Shown here one piece after another: positions 1-5,306 of a DNA stretch of 7,794 bases; position 1 is the first letter of the stretch, and each line of letters starts with the position of its first letter. The stretch covers positions 1 to 7,794 of the forward strand of contig JAAWLS010000102.1 of NCBI GenBank assembly GCA_022798035.1, given 5' to 3'. A program made the translations under genes and the position numbers. The notes below the pieces were generated by a model. That model saw only the letters and a list, made by a program, of their open reading frames with translations. It was not told the origin of the DNA and searched no databases. Source of the stretch: Lachnospiraceae bacterium. Its GTDB lineage: Bacteria > Bacillota > Clostridia > Lachnospirales > Lachnospiraceae.

Positions 1-222
1 ATCTTCAATTAGAAAATCCGTAGAAAAGCAGAGATATACGGTCTGCCCCGATTTAATTTTGTATGCTCCCGATTTATTTTTAGCGATAGGGGCGTAGAAA
101 TTATCTGTCTTTACAATATTATTTGTATCAATCCCACGCTTGAAATCGCCCTTATGAATGTAACAATACCTACACCCTTCGCTATGTTTGTGGCAGCCAC
201 GCCACGGATTCCACATTGCCAT
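1..222 (-). CDS. DUF5131 (phage Gp37/Gp68-type) protein, N-terminal part, cut by window edge
   Basis: This reading frame runs from an ATG at 222 off the left edge and gives 74 residues without a stop. The start MAMWNPWRGC followed by a Cys-rich stretch (Cys10, Cys17, Cys20 in a C-x6-C-x2-C arrangement, then Tyr21) is what I recognise as the N-terminus of the DUF5131 family, annotated as phage Gp37/Gp68 protein and found in phages and integrative elements. The cysteines resemble a metal or Fe-S cluster site, but the biochemical role is not established to my knowledge, and I assign none. A TGAGAGG ribosome-binding site at 231-237 lies 8 bases before the ATG and supports the start; a second ATG two codons in is less well spaced. 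The gene lies downstream of the HTH gene on the same strand and may share its promoter. The family assignment comes from recall of the N-terminal pattern, without a profile search. Confidence 0.75.
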   Translation of the reverse strand, partial: MAMWNPWRGCHKHSEGCRYCYIHKGDFKRGIDTNNIVKTDNFYAPIAKNKSGAYKIKSGQTVYLCFSTDFLIED

Positions 223-234
223 GTTTATAACCTC

Positions 235-318
235 TCATTCCCGCTGACAGGACAGCGTACCTAGATTTGAATAGCCATAAAAATCTACCATCCTTTGTGT
301 TTCAATTTTTCTTGTCAT
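235..318 (-). CDS. Tiny ORF of 27 codons, unknown, possibly translated or a remnant
   Basis: An ATG at 318 opens a 27-residue frame (beginning MTRKIETQRMVDFYGYSN) that ends with a TGA at 237-235, inside the ribosome-binding site of the DUF5131 gene. Its ATG overlaps the stop of another tiny frame (315-398) as ATGA, the usual pattern of translational coupling. No good Shine-Dalgarno precedes it. I do not recognise the peptide. It may be a real small protein, a leader peptide for the DUF5131 gene, or the out-of-frame tail of a decayed gene. Evidence is spacing only, so confidence is low. Confidence 0.25.
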   Translation of the reverse strand: MTRKIETQRMVDFYGYSNLGTLSCQRE

Positions 319-398
319 ATAGCGTATTGCCGCTCTTTTTCGACTATTCTTTGCTCTCTATTTTGAATCTTCACTTGTTCATGTTGAAACCTTAACAC
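315..398 (-). CDS. Tiny Glu/Gln/Arg-rich ORF (GTG start), probable remnant
   Basis: A 27-residue frame starts with GTG at 398, four bases after the HTH gene stop, and ends with TGA at 317-315. The peptide is highly charged (EQ/RE/KE-rich, likely helical) and ends RQYAI. There is no clear ribosome-binding site. It could be a coupled small protein or the residue of a longer decayed coding sequence, together with the next frame at 235-318. I do not recognise a family. Confidence 0.15.
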   Translation of the reverse strand: MLRFQHEQVKIQNREQRIVEKERQYAI

Positions 399-402
399 TC
401 AC

Positions 403-576
403 TTAGAATTTCTTCTTTCTTCTATCAATAGGCTTCTCGGCAATTATCGGTATAAGCCAAACACGGTTGATGTTCATTGCTCCTTCAATACGATTTTCTT
501 TGCATAGCCGCTGCACCCACCTAAGCGATACGTTCCATTTTTCTGCGGTTTCCTGTGCTGTCATATATTCAAACAT
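403..576 (-). CDS. Small excisionase-like helix-turn-helix DNA-binding protein
   Basis: The product is 57 residues starting MFEYMTAQETAEKW. The pattern T-x-x-E-T-A-E-K-W-x-V-S-x-R-x-V-Q-R-L-C is a winged helix-turn-helix of the MerR/excisionase superfamily: helix 1 at about 7-13, recognition helix at about 16-26, and a short wing (about 28-42: NRIEGAMNINRVWLIP) that ends in a basic tail (DRRKKKF). Such proteins are recombination directionality factors or small regulators of integrative elements; which one this is cannot be told from sequence. A longer frame back to 633 exists, but the start at 576 is chosen because a strong AGGAGGTC site (581-588) sits 4 bases before it and the promoter -10 falls inside the longer frame. 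The gene has its own promoter and lies downstream of the dead tnpV. It appears intact. Confidence 0.8.
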   Translation of the reverse strand: MFEYMTAQETAEKWNVSLRWVQRLCKENRIEGAMNINRVWLIPIIAEKPIDRRKKKF

Positions 577-580
577 TTTT

Positions 581-588
581 GACCTCCT
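581..588 (-). promoter_or_regulatory. Ribosome-binding site that fixes the HTH gene start
   Basis: Read on the minus strand this is AGGAGGTC, followed by 4 bases and then the ATG at 576. It is a near-perfect anti-16S match and rules out the longer upstream ATG at 633, which has no such site. Confidence 0.8.
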
Positions 589-604
589 ATTGCGTACTAT
601 ATAT

Positions 605-633
605 AGTATAGCCGCTTGAACGAACTGTATCAA
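605..633 (-). promoter_or_regulatory. Near-consensus sigma-A promoter for the HTH gene
   Basis: On the minus strand, TTGATA (633-628) and TATACT (610-605) are separated by exactly 17 bases. Each hexamer differs from the consensus (TTGACA, TATAAT) at one position. Transcription would start near 598 and give a leader of about 20 bases before the HTH start at 576. It sits between the tnpV terminator and the HTH gene, so the HTH/DUF5131 genes look independently transcribed. Confidence 0.75.
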
Positions 634-666
634 GTGCAGAATTATGAACTTTAATCAAAGTTGCCC

Positions 667-702
667 GAAAAGAAAAGCAACAGAGCTTTTACCCTCTGCC
701 GC
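667..702 (-). terminator. Rho-independent terminator after tnpV remnant
   Basis: On the minus strand GCGGCAGAG (702-694) pairs with CTCTGTTGC (685-677) as a 9-bp stem with two G-U pairs and an 8-base loop, followed directly by TTTTCTTTT (676-668). It starts 8 bases after the tnpV stop codon. Stem, loop and T-tract all fit an intrinsic terminator that ends tnpV transcription before the HTH promoter. Confidence 0.75.
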
Positions 703-710
703 CATGTTGT

Positions 711-1086
711 TTATGCAAAAATGATTTCCTCGTTCACAATCTCCCTCGTATACGCCCTTATGTTATTTAAGTATTGTACCCATTCTAAGGCGTTTTCTTC
801 CTTTAGCTGTTCCGTTATGCCCTGTGCCTATTTCAAGCCCTCTATGAGCTTTTCAAAGCGTTCCTGTGCCTGCCTGTTGATGTCGCCAAGGTATGTATTC
901 AGCTTGCCACTTGTGAGAAAATTTGTATATGTAACCTTGCGGTACTGCTTCAGATAGTCCAGATGCCGCTGCCCCCCATGTGCCTATTGGCTGTTCTTCG
1001 GCAACGGGTACAGTTAAGCACGGTATAAAATAATCACTTTCTTTCCGATATGTACCGCCTAACTGTTCAAATAATGATTTTGCCAT
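711..1086 (-). pseudogene. tnpV: TnpV-family transposon-encoded protein, frameshifted and with premature stop
   Basis: The frame from the ATG at 1086 gives MAKSLFEQLGGTYRKESDYF, then a stretch ending EEQPIGTWG, which matches the start of TnpV proteins of Clostridia mobilizable transposons as I know them. At the six-G run (977-972 on the minus strand) the frame is lost. Shifting by one base restores the expected continuation QRHLDYLKQYRKVTYTNFLT, and later the family-like ends GITEQLKEENALEWVQ and EIVNEEIIFA before TAA at 713-711. The length (376 bases, about 124 residues when corrected) is normal for the family. In the restored frame a TAG stands at 830-828, after GLK, where Gln (CAG) is likely. 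So there are two independent lesions: a +1 insertion and a nonsense change. A weak GGAAGA site lies about 9 bases before the start. TnpV's function is not firmly known. The G-run lesion alone could be a sequencing error; the TAG makes a dead gene more likely. Confidence 0.85.
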
Positions 1087-1231
1087 TTTGTAATTCTTCC
1101 AAATAAGATATTCACTTCACATTGTTGTGTCTACTGCCTTAAACACAATTTTGAGTTTTCTCCTTATCTGGTTTCATTCATATTTTATAACTCCATTTAC
1201 AGCAAAATCCTAAGCAGGAATCAAAACACCT
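1087..1231. other. Non-coding stretch between the element and typA promoter
   Basis: I see no convincing gene here. On the minus strand an 18-codon open stretch (1173-1117, reading NQIRRKLKIVFKAVDTTM then TGA) lies upstream of tnpV without a start codon. It has the look of the C-terminal end of a lost upstream gene, but I cannot assign it. No terminal repeat is apparent. Confidence 0.4.
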
Positions 1232-1259
1232 TTGCCAAATTCGGATTATGTGTTAAAAT
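1232..1259 (+). promoter_or_regulatory. Putative sigma-A promoter of the typA-hflK-hflC unit, extended -10
   Basis: TTGCCA (1232-1237) is followed by a 16-base spacer and TAAAAT (1254-1259), each one mismatch from consensus. TG at 1251-1252, one base before the -10, makes an extended -10 (TGTTAAAAT). Transcription would start near 1266, giving a leader of about 65 bases that contains a hairpin. No other plausible promoter is seen between the element and the ATG at 1331. Confidence 0.6.
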
Positions 1260-1271
1260 ACAGCCAGCGCA

Positions 1272-1304
1272 ATACTTACAGCCGGTAAAATCTGCCGTAA
1301 GTAT
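1272..1304 (+). promoter_or_regulatory. Inverted repeat / hairpin in the typA leader
   Basis: ATACTTAC (1272-1279) and GTAAGTAT (1297-1304) are perfect 8-base complements 17 bases apart. An inner CGG (1283-1285) and CCG (1295-1297) could extend or compete for pairing. There is no T-tract after it, so it is not an intrinsic terminator. It lies between the predicted transcription start and the ribosome-binding site (GAAGGA, 1318-1323), so it could be an RNA structure affecting translation or stability, or a protein-binding operator. No known riboswitch class is recognised. Confidence 0.45.
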
Positions 1305-1330
1305 ATCACACTAGAAAGAAGGATTAATAT

Positions 1331-3160
1331 ATGAAGACAAAACGAGAGGATATTCGCAACATCGCCATCATCGCCCACGTGGACCATGGCAAAACCACCC
1401 TGGTGGACGAGCTGTTAAAGCAAAGCGGCGTGTTCCGTGCCAATCAGGAGGTGCAGGAACGTGTGATGGATTCCAACGATATTGAACGGGAACGGGGAAT
1501 TACCATTCTCTCCAAAAATACAGCCGTTTTTTATAAGGACACAAAAATCAACATCATCGACACACCGGGACATGCAGATTTCGGCGGTGAGGTGGAACGT
1601 GTGCTGAAAATGGTAAACGGCGTGGTTCTCGTGGTGGACGCTTTTGAGGGAGCCATGCCTCAGACAAAATTTGTACTGATGAAGGCTCTTGCCCTGAATC
1701 TGCCGGTGGTGGTCTGTATCAACAAAATTGACCGGCCGGAAGCACGTCCCGATGAAGTCATTGACGAAGTTCTGGAATTGTTTATGGATTTGGATGCTTC
1801 CGACGAACAGCTGGACTGTCCTTTCCTCTACGCTTCCGCCAGAGACGGCTATGCAGTCCGTGATTTAAACGATGAGAAAAAAGACATGACTGCTCTGTTT
1901 GAAACCATACTGGAATACATTCCGGCTCCGGAAGGAGACCCGGACGCCAACACTCAGGTGTTAATCAGCACCATTGACTACAACGAATATGTGGGCCGTA
2001 TCGGCGTGGGCAAAGTGGACAACGGATGCCTGAAAGTCAATCAGGAGGCCGTGGTAGTCAACCATCATGAACCGGATAAGCTGCAAAAAGTCCGCATCAG
2101 CAAACTGTATGAATTTGACGGACTGAATAAAGTAGATGTGGCAAAGGCAGAAGTAGGCTCTATCGTAGCTATTTCCGGCATCGCAGACATTCACATAGGC
2201 GATACTATCTGCGCCCCGGAAGCTCCCTGCGCCATTGATTTTCAGAAAATTTCTGAGCCCACCATTTCTATGAACTTTATTGTAAACGACAGTCCCCTTG
2301 CAGGACAGGAAGGAAAATTTGTCACCTCCCGCCACATCCGCGACCGTCTGTTCCGGGAATTAAACACAGACGTCTCTCTTCGCGTGGAGGAAACAGACAG
2401 CCCTGACAGTCTGAAGGTCTCCGGCCGCGGAGAGCTGCATTTGTCTGTTCTGATTGAAAACATGCGCCGGGAAGGATATGAATTTGCCGTCAGCAAGGCA
2501 GAAGTTTTGTACCACAAAGACGAAAACGGCAAGAAGCTGGAACCTATGGAGCTGGCCTATGTGGACGTACCGGATGACTTCACAGGAGCCGTCATTGAAA
2601 AATTAAGCCAGCGGAAAGGAGAGCTTCAGAATATGGGCCCTATCAGCGGCGGCTACACCCGGCTGGAATTCAACATTCCCTCCCGGGGATTGATTGGCTA
2701 TCGCAGTGAATTTCTGACAGACACCAGAGGAAACGGCATTATCAACACCATTTTCAACGGTTATGAACCTTACAAGGGAGAGATTGCCTACCGGAAACAA
2801 GGCTCTTTGATTGCTTTTGAATCCGGAGAATCCGTTACCTACGGCCTTTTCAGCGCCCAGGACAGAGGCACCCTCTTTATCGGAGCGGGAGAAAAAGTAT
2901 ACTCTGGCATGATTATCGGGCAGAGCGCCAAACCAGAGGACATTGAAATCAATGTCTGCAAGAAGAAGCACCTGACGAACACCCGCTCTTCCAGCGCTGA
3001 CGAGGCGCTGACCTTAACACCTCCCAAAATTCTAAGTCTGGAACAAGCTTTGGAATTTATTGAGACAGATGAACTTTTGGAAGTCACACCTAAGAATCTG
3101 CGCATCCGCAAACGTATTTTGGACCCCACACTGCGCAAGCGGGCAGGTTTCAAAAAATAA
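1331..3160 (+). CDS. typA: Ribosome-associated translational GTPase TypA/BipA
   Basis: TypA/BipA binds the ribosome at the elongation factor site and hydrolyses GTP; in other bacteria it is needed for growth in cold or stress and for 50S subunit assembly. The 609-residue product is full length for the family. All G motifs are visible: G1 AHVDHGKTT (15-23), G2 RERGITI (53-59, with the conserved Thr58), G3 DTPGH (77-81), G4 NKID (131-134) and G5 SAR (169-171). Beta-barrel domain 2 follows (about 200-300), then EF-G-like domains III and V. The family C-terminal domain includes [19 protein letters not shown] and the stretch [21 protein letters not shown], and the protein ends with a basic tail (RKRAGFKK). 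The start ATG has GAAGGA (1318-1323) seven bases before it. hflK follows after 21 bp. The highly conserved internal motifs separate it from LepA and EF-G. Nothing looks damaged. Confidence 0.97.
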   Translation: MKTKREDIRNIAIIAHVDHGKTTLVDELLKQSGVFRANQEVQERVMDSNDIERERGITILSKNTAVFYKDTKINIIDTPGHADFGGEVERVLKMVNGVVLVVDAFEGAMPQTKFVLMKALALNLPVVVCINKIDRPEARPDEVIDEVLELFMDLDASDEQLDCPFLYASARDGYAVRDLNDEKKDMTALFETILEYIPAPEGDPDANTQVLISTIDYNEYVGRIGVGKVDNGCLKVNQEAVVVNHHEPDKLQKVRISKLYEFDGLNKVDVAKAEVGSIVAISGIADIHIGDTICAPEAPCAIDFQKISEPTISMNFIVNDSPLAGQEGKFVTSRHIRDRLFRELNTDVSLRVEETDSPDSLKVSGRGELHLSVLIENMRREGYEFAVSKAEVLYHKDENGKKLEPMELAYVDVPDDFTGAVIEKLSQRKGELQNMGPISGGYTRLEFNIPSRGLIGYRSEFLTDTRGNGIINTIFNGYEPYKGEIAYRKQGSLIAFESGESVTYGLFSAQDRGTLFIGAGEKVYSGMIIGQSAKPEDIEINVCKKKHLTNTRSSSADEALTLTPPKILSLEQALEFIETDELLEVTPKNLRIRKRILDPTLRKRAGFKK

Positions 3161-3181
3161 ACCTCAAAAGGAGGGACACAA

Positions 3182-4291
3182 ATGAAAAAGAAGAAACGAG
3201 AGGGAAAAGGCTCAGGACTTTTTTCCAAAAAATTCCCACAGCAGGATATAAATCCTGAGGAATCAAATCCAGAAGGCGCCAAGAAAAAATTTTTCTCCAT
3301 TGCAGGAAAAATTCTGCTGGCTCTGTTTCTTGTGATTACGCTTTTCAACACGGTGTATTTTCTGCAGGAAGACGAGTACGGCGTTATCCGCACCTTAGGC
3401 AGCACCCAGATTGTGGAAACACCCGGCATGAAATTCAAACTGCCCTATGTTCAGCACATCACAAAGGTCAGCAAAGCGGCAAAACAATTTTCCGTAGGCT
3501 ACAATTTAGACTCCGACGATTCTGTTTACGGGGAATCTTTTATGATTACCAGCGACTATAATTTCGTAAACGTGGATTTCTATTTTGAGTACCAGATTAC
3601 CGACCCGGTAAAATATCTCTATGCCGCAGAACAACCGGAAATTGTCGTAAAAAACCTGGCCCAGAGCTACATTCGGGACACTGTGGGCACCAGCAAGGTG
3701 GACGACGTCCTAACCACTGGAAAATATGAGATTCAGACGAAGGTACGGACAAGCCTGCAGGAACGTCTGGAGAAAGAAGACATCGGCATTCAGGTGACAA
3801 ACGCCGTTATCCAGGACGCAGAGGTGCCCACGGAAGAAGTAAAAAAAGCCTTTAAAAACGTGGAGGACGCCAAACAGGGTATGGATACTGCCATCAACAA
3901 TGCCAACGCTGATGCCAGCACCCGCATTCCCAAGGCTGAGGCCGACGCTGATAAAATTGTCAAGGACGCCAATGCCAAAAAGGAATCTCTGATTGCAGAC
4001 GCCGAGGGGCAGACTGCCCGCTTCAATTCCCTGTACGGAGAGTACGTGAAATTCCCTCTGATTACCAAGCAGCGGATGTTTTTTGAGACTATGGAAGACA
4101 TTCTGCCCGGTATGAAAGTCTATATCACAGATGGAAAAACTCAGACACTGCTTCCCTTAGAACCTTTCAGCAGCGTCGACATTTCCAATAACAACGCCAA
4201 AGATGCGGCTGCTGAAAATACGGACAGCCAAGAAGATGCTGACGAAGAGATTCCAGAGGAAGGAGATGACGAAGATGTTCAAGACGAATAA
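3182..4291 (+). CDS. hflK: HflK: SPFH/band-7 membrane protein, FtsH-modulator subunit
   Basis: HflK pairs with HflC in a membrane cage of the SPFH (stomatin/prohibitin/flotillin/HflK) family that encloses and modulates the FtsH protease, as known from E. coli. The 369-residue product has a basic Lys-rich N-terminus, an N-terminal membrane helix at about 38-61, and an SPFH domain starting QEDEYGVIRTLG and including the HflK-like ITDPVKYLYAAEQPE. Next comes a long Ala/Glu/Lys-rich coiled-coil with KAEADADKIVKDANAKKES and EGQTARFNSLYGEY. The tail after about 335 is strongly acidic (runs of D and E), unlike the E. coli tail as far as I recall. The start has AAAGGAGGG (3167-3175) six bases before ATG. 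It lies 21 bp after typA, and its end overlaps hflC by 17 bp in another frame, suggesting coupled synthesis of two partners. The closeness to its hflC partner and the motifs favour HflK over general stomatins. Which protease it serves here is inference. Confidence 0.9.
   Translation: MKKKKREGKGSGLFSKKFPQQDINPEESNPEGAKKKFFSIAGKILLALFLVITLFNTVYFLQEDEYGVIRTLGSTQIVETPGMKFKLPYVQHITKVSKAAKQFSVGYNLDSDDSVYGESFMITSDYNFVNVDFYFEYQITDPVKYLYAAEQPEIVVKNLAQSYIRDTVGTSKVDDVLTTGKYEIQTKVRTSLQERLEKEDIGIQVTNAVIQDAEVPTEEVKKAFKNVEDAKQGMDTAINNANADASTRIPKAEADADKIVKDANAKKESLIADAEGQTARFNSLYGEYVKFPLITKQRMFFETMEDILPGMKVYITDGKTQTLLPLEPFSSVDISNNNAKDAAAENTDSQEDADEEIPEEGDDEDVQDE
4260..4265 (+). promoter_or_regulatory. Ribosome-binding site that fixes the hflC start, inside hflK
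   Basis: AAGGAG lies 9 bases before the ATG at 4275. A second ATG at 4266 would sit directly after it and have poorer spacing, and an upstream ATG at 4203 would add residues encoded out of frame within the acidic tail of hflK. The 4275 start also gives the short MFKTNKKK basic end typical before the membrane helix. Confidence 0.6.
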
Positions 4292-5171
4292 GAAAAAATT
4301 TCTTACAATTGCCGCTCTCCTGTTCTTTCTCATTATTTTAAACATGGCAGCCGTAATCACTAAGCCAGGAGAATACCGGGTTATCAAACAATTTGGAAAA
4401 ATTGTGCGGGTAGATACGGTAGATAGCAACCCCTACGGTCTGGGATGGAAAATTCCTTTTATCCAGTCAGAAACTGTCATCAGCAAACAGTTGATTCTGA
4501 GTGATTTGGCGGCAAGCGACGTGATGACTTCCGATAAGAAGTCCATGATTTCCGACTGTTTTGTGCTGTGGAGAATTGAAGACCCAGTAAAATTCATTCA
4601 AAAGTTAAGCGGCTCTCAACAGAATGCTGAGTCCAGAATCAGTTCCAATGTATATAACGCACTGAAAAACGTCATCAGCAGTCTCACTCAGGAAGAAGTG
4701 ATTTCCGGCAGAGACGGAGAGCTTGCCGAACTGCTGACGGAAAAATTAGGCAGCAATTTAGAAACTTATGGCATTAAAATAGCCAAAATTGAGACGAAGA
4801 TGCTGGATTTACCAGATGAGAATAAAGAAGCGGTCTACAACCGCATGGTTTCTGAGCGCGGAAATATCGCCGCTTCCTACAAAGCAAAAGGGGAACAGGA
4901 AGCCCAGAAAATCAAGAACAACACGGATGAGAAAACCACAATCATCCTTGCCCAGGCACAAAAAACTGCAGACACCACCATCGCAGAGGGAGAAGCTGAG
5001 TACATGCGGATTTTAAGCGAGGCATACAACGATGAATCAAAAGCTGATTTCTACCGCTTTGTGCGGCAGCTTGACGCTATGAAGGCTACTCTAAAAAAAC
5101 AGGGCAACACCATTGTGCTGGACAAAGATTCTCCTATCGCAGAATTATTCTATCAGTCTGAGGAAAATTAA
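4275..5171 (+). CDS. hflC: HflC: SPFH/band-7 membrane protein, partner of HflK
   Basis: The product is 298 residues from the chosen ATG. It has a basic start, a membrane helix at about 9-28, then an SPFH domain (GEYRVIKQFGKIVRVDTV; GLGWKIPFIQS). The C-terminal half holds the HflC signature region: VYNRMVSERGNIAASYKAKG, a Gln/Lys/Glu-rich coiled-coil (EQEAQKIKNNTDEKTTIILA), EGEAEYMRILSEAYND and then DFYRFVRQLDAM, which corresponds to the E. coli HflC pattern ending near DFYAFIRSLRAYE as I recall it. The length is close to the 334 residues of E. coli HflC but shorter. It overlaps hflK by 17 bp, and there is no promoter between them. It is probably the other half of the FtsH-modulating complex. 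TAA at 5169-5171 is followed by the convergent hairpin. No damage is seen. Confidence 0.9.
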   Translation: MFKTNKKKFLTIAALLFFLIILNMAAVITKPGEYRVIKQFGKIVRVDTVDSNPYGLGWKIPFIQSETVISKQLILSDLAASDVMTSDKKSMISDCFVLWRIEDPVKFIQKLSGSQQNAESRISSNVYNALKNVISSLTQEEVISGRDGELAELLTEKLGSNLETYGIKIAKIETKMLDLPDENKEAVYNRMVSERGNIAASYKAKGEQEAQKIKNNTDEKTTIILAQAQKTADTTIAEGEAEYMRILSEAYNDESKADFYRFVRQLDAMKATLKKQGNTIVLDKDSPIAELFYQSEEN

Positions 5172-5203
5172 CTGCATTTCACAAAAAGTTTCGTTAAAAT
5201 CTA

Positions 5204-5251
5204 GGGGCGTCAATGGAAATTTTCCACAAAACAAATTTCCATCGACGCCCC
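5204..5251. terminator. Long inverted repeat between convergent operons, probable bidirectional terminator
   Basis: Arms 5204-5222 and 5233-5251 are 19 bases each with one mismatch (A5212 against C5243) and a 10-base loop; the outer parts are GGGGCGTC and GACGCCCC. It lies 32 bp after the hflC stop and 55 bp after the end of the second permease gene on the other strand. Canonical T-tracts are lacking: after the right arm comes AGACTGTTTG, and on the minus strand TAGATTTTAAC, a partial tract. A terminator for both operons is the best reading, possibly weak or mainly protecting 3' ends. It could also be a dispersed palindromic element. Confidence 0.55.
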
Positions 5252-5306
5252 AGACTGTTTGACACAGACTAAACTGTAACTCCTGCTGCATCATTCTAAT
5301 ATTTTA

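Larger units (their letters stand above)
1..1120. mobile_element. Remnant of an integrative/transposon-like element beside typA
   Basis: The genes here (broken tnpV, excisionase-like HTH, DUF5131) are all of types found in mobile elements and face away from the housekeeping operon. The stretch is visibly richer in A+T than typA. I find no integrase, relaxase, terminal inverted repeat or target duplication in the window, so the element type cannot be named. The right boundary must lie between the tnpV upstream region and the typA promoter (about 1120-1230); the left one is outside the window. The limits given are approximate. Confidence 0.5.

Noticed and set aside
577..633. Upstream extension of the HTH protein to an ATG at 633
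   Set aside because: It would run through the promoter -10, has no ribosome-binding site, and the AGGAGGTC site points to the ATG at 576.
661..957. 98-residue frame on the plus strand
   Set aside because: It is antisense to the TnpV-coding sequence, which has clear family similarity on the minus strand; it has no ribosome-binding site.
1272..1304. Reading the typA leader hairpin as an intrinsic terminator or known riboswitch
   Set aside because: No T-tract follows it, and no conserved riboswitch core that I know is visible; kept only as an unassigned inverted repeat.
2839..3438. 199-residue frame on the minus strand across the typA-hflK junction
   Set aside because: It lies opposite two well supported genes, has no family features and is an antisense shadow.
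3890..4020. Repeated GCN/GAN-rich motifs in hflK that look like DNA repeats
   Set aside because: They encode the Ala/Asp/Lys-rich coiled-coil of the SPFH family and are not exact repeats.
4203..4274. N-terminal extension of HflC from an ATG at 4203
   Set aside because: It is a product of the overlapping acidic tail of hflK in another frame; the basic MFKTNKKK start with AAGGAG at 4260-4265 fits better.
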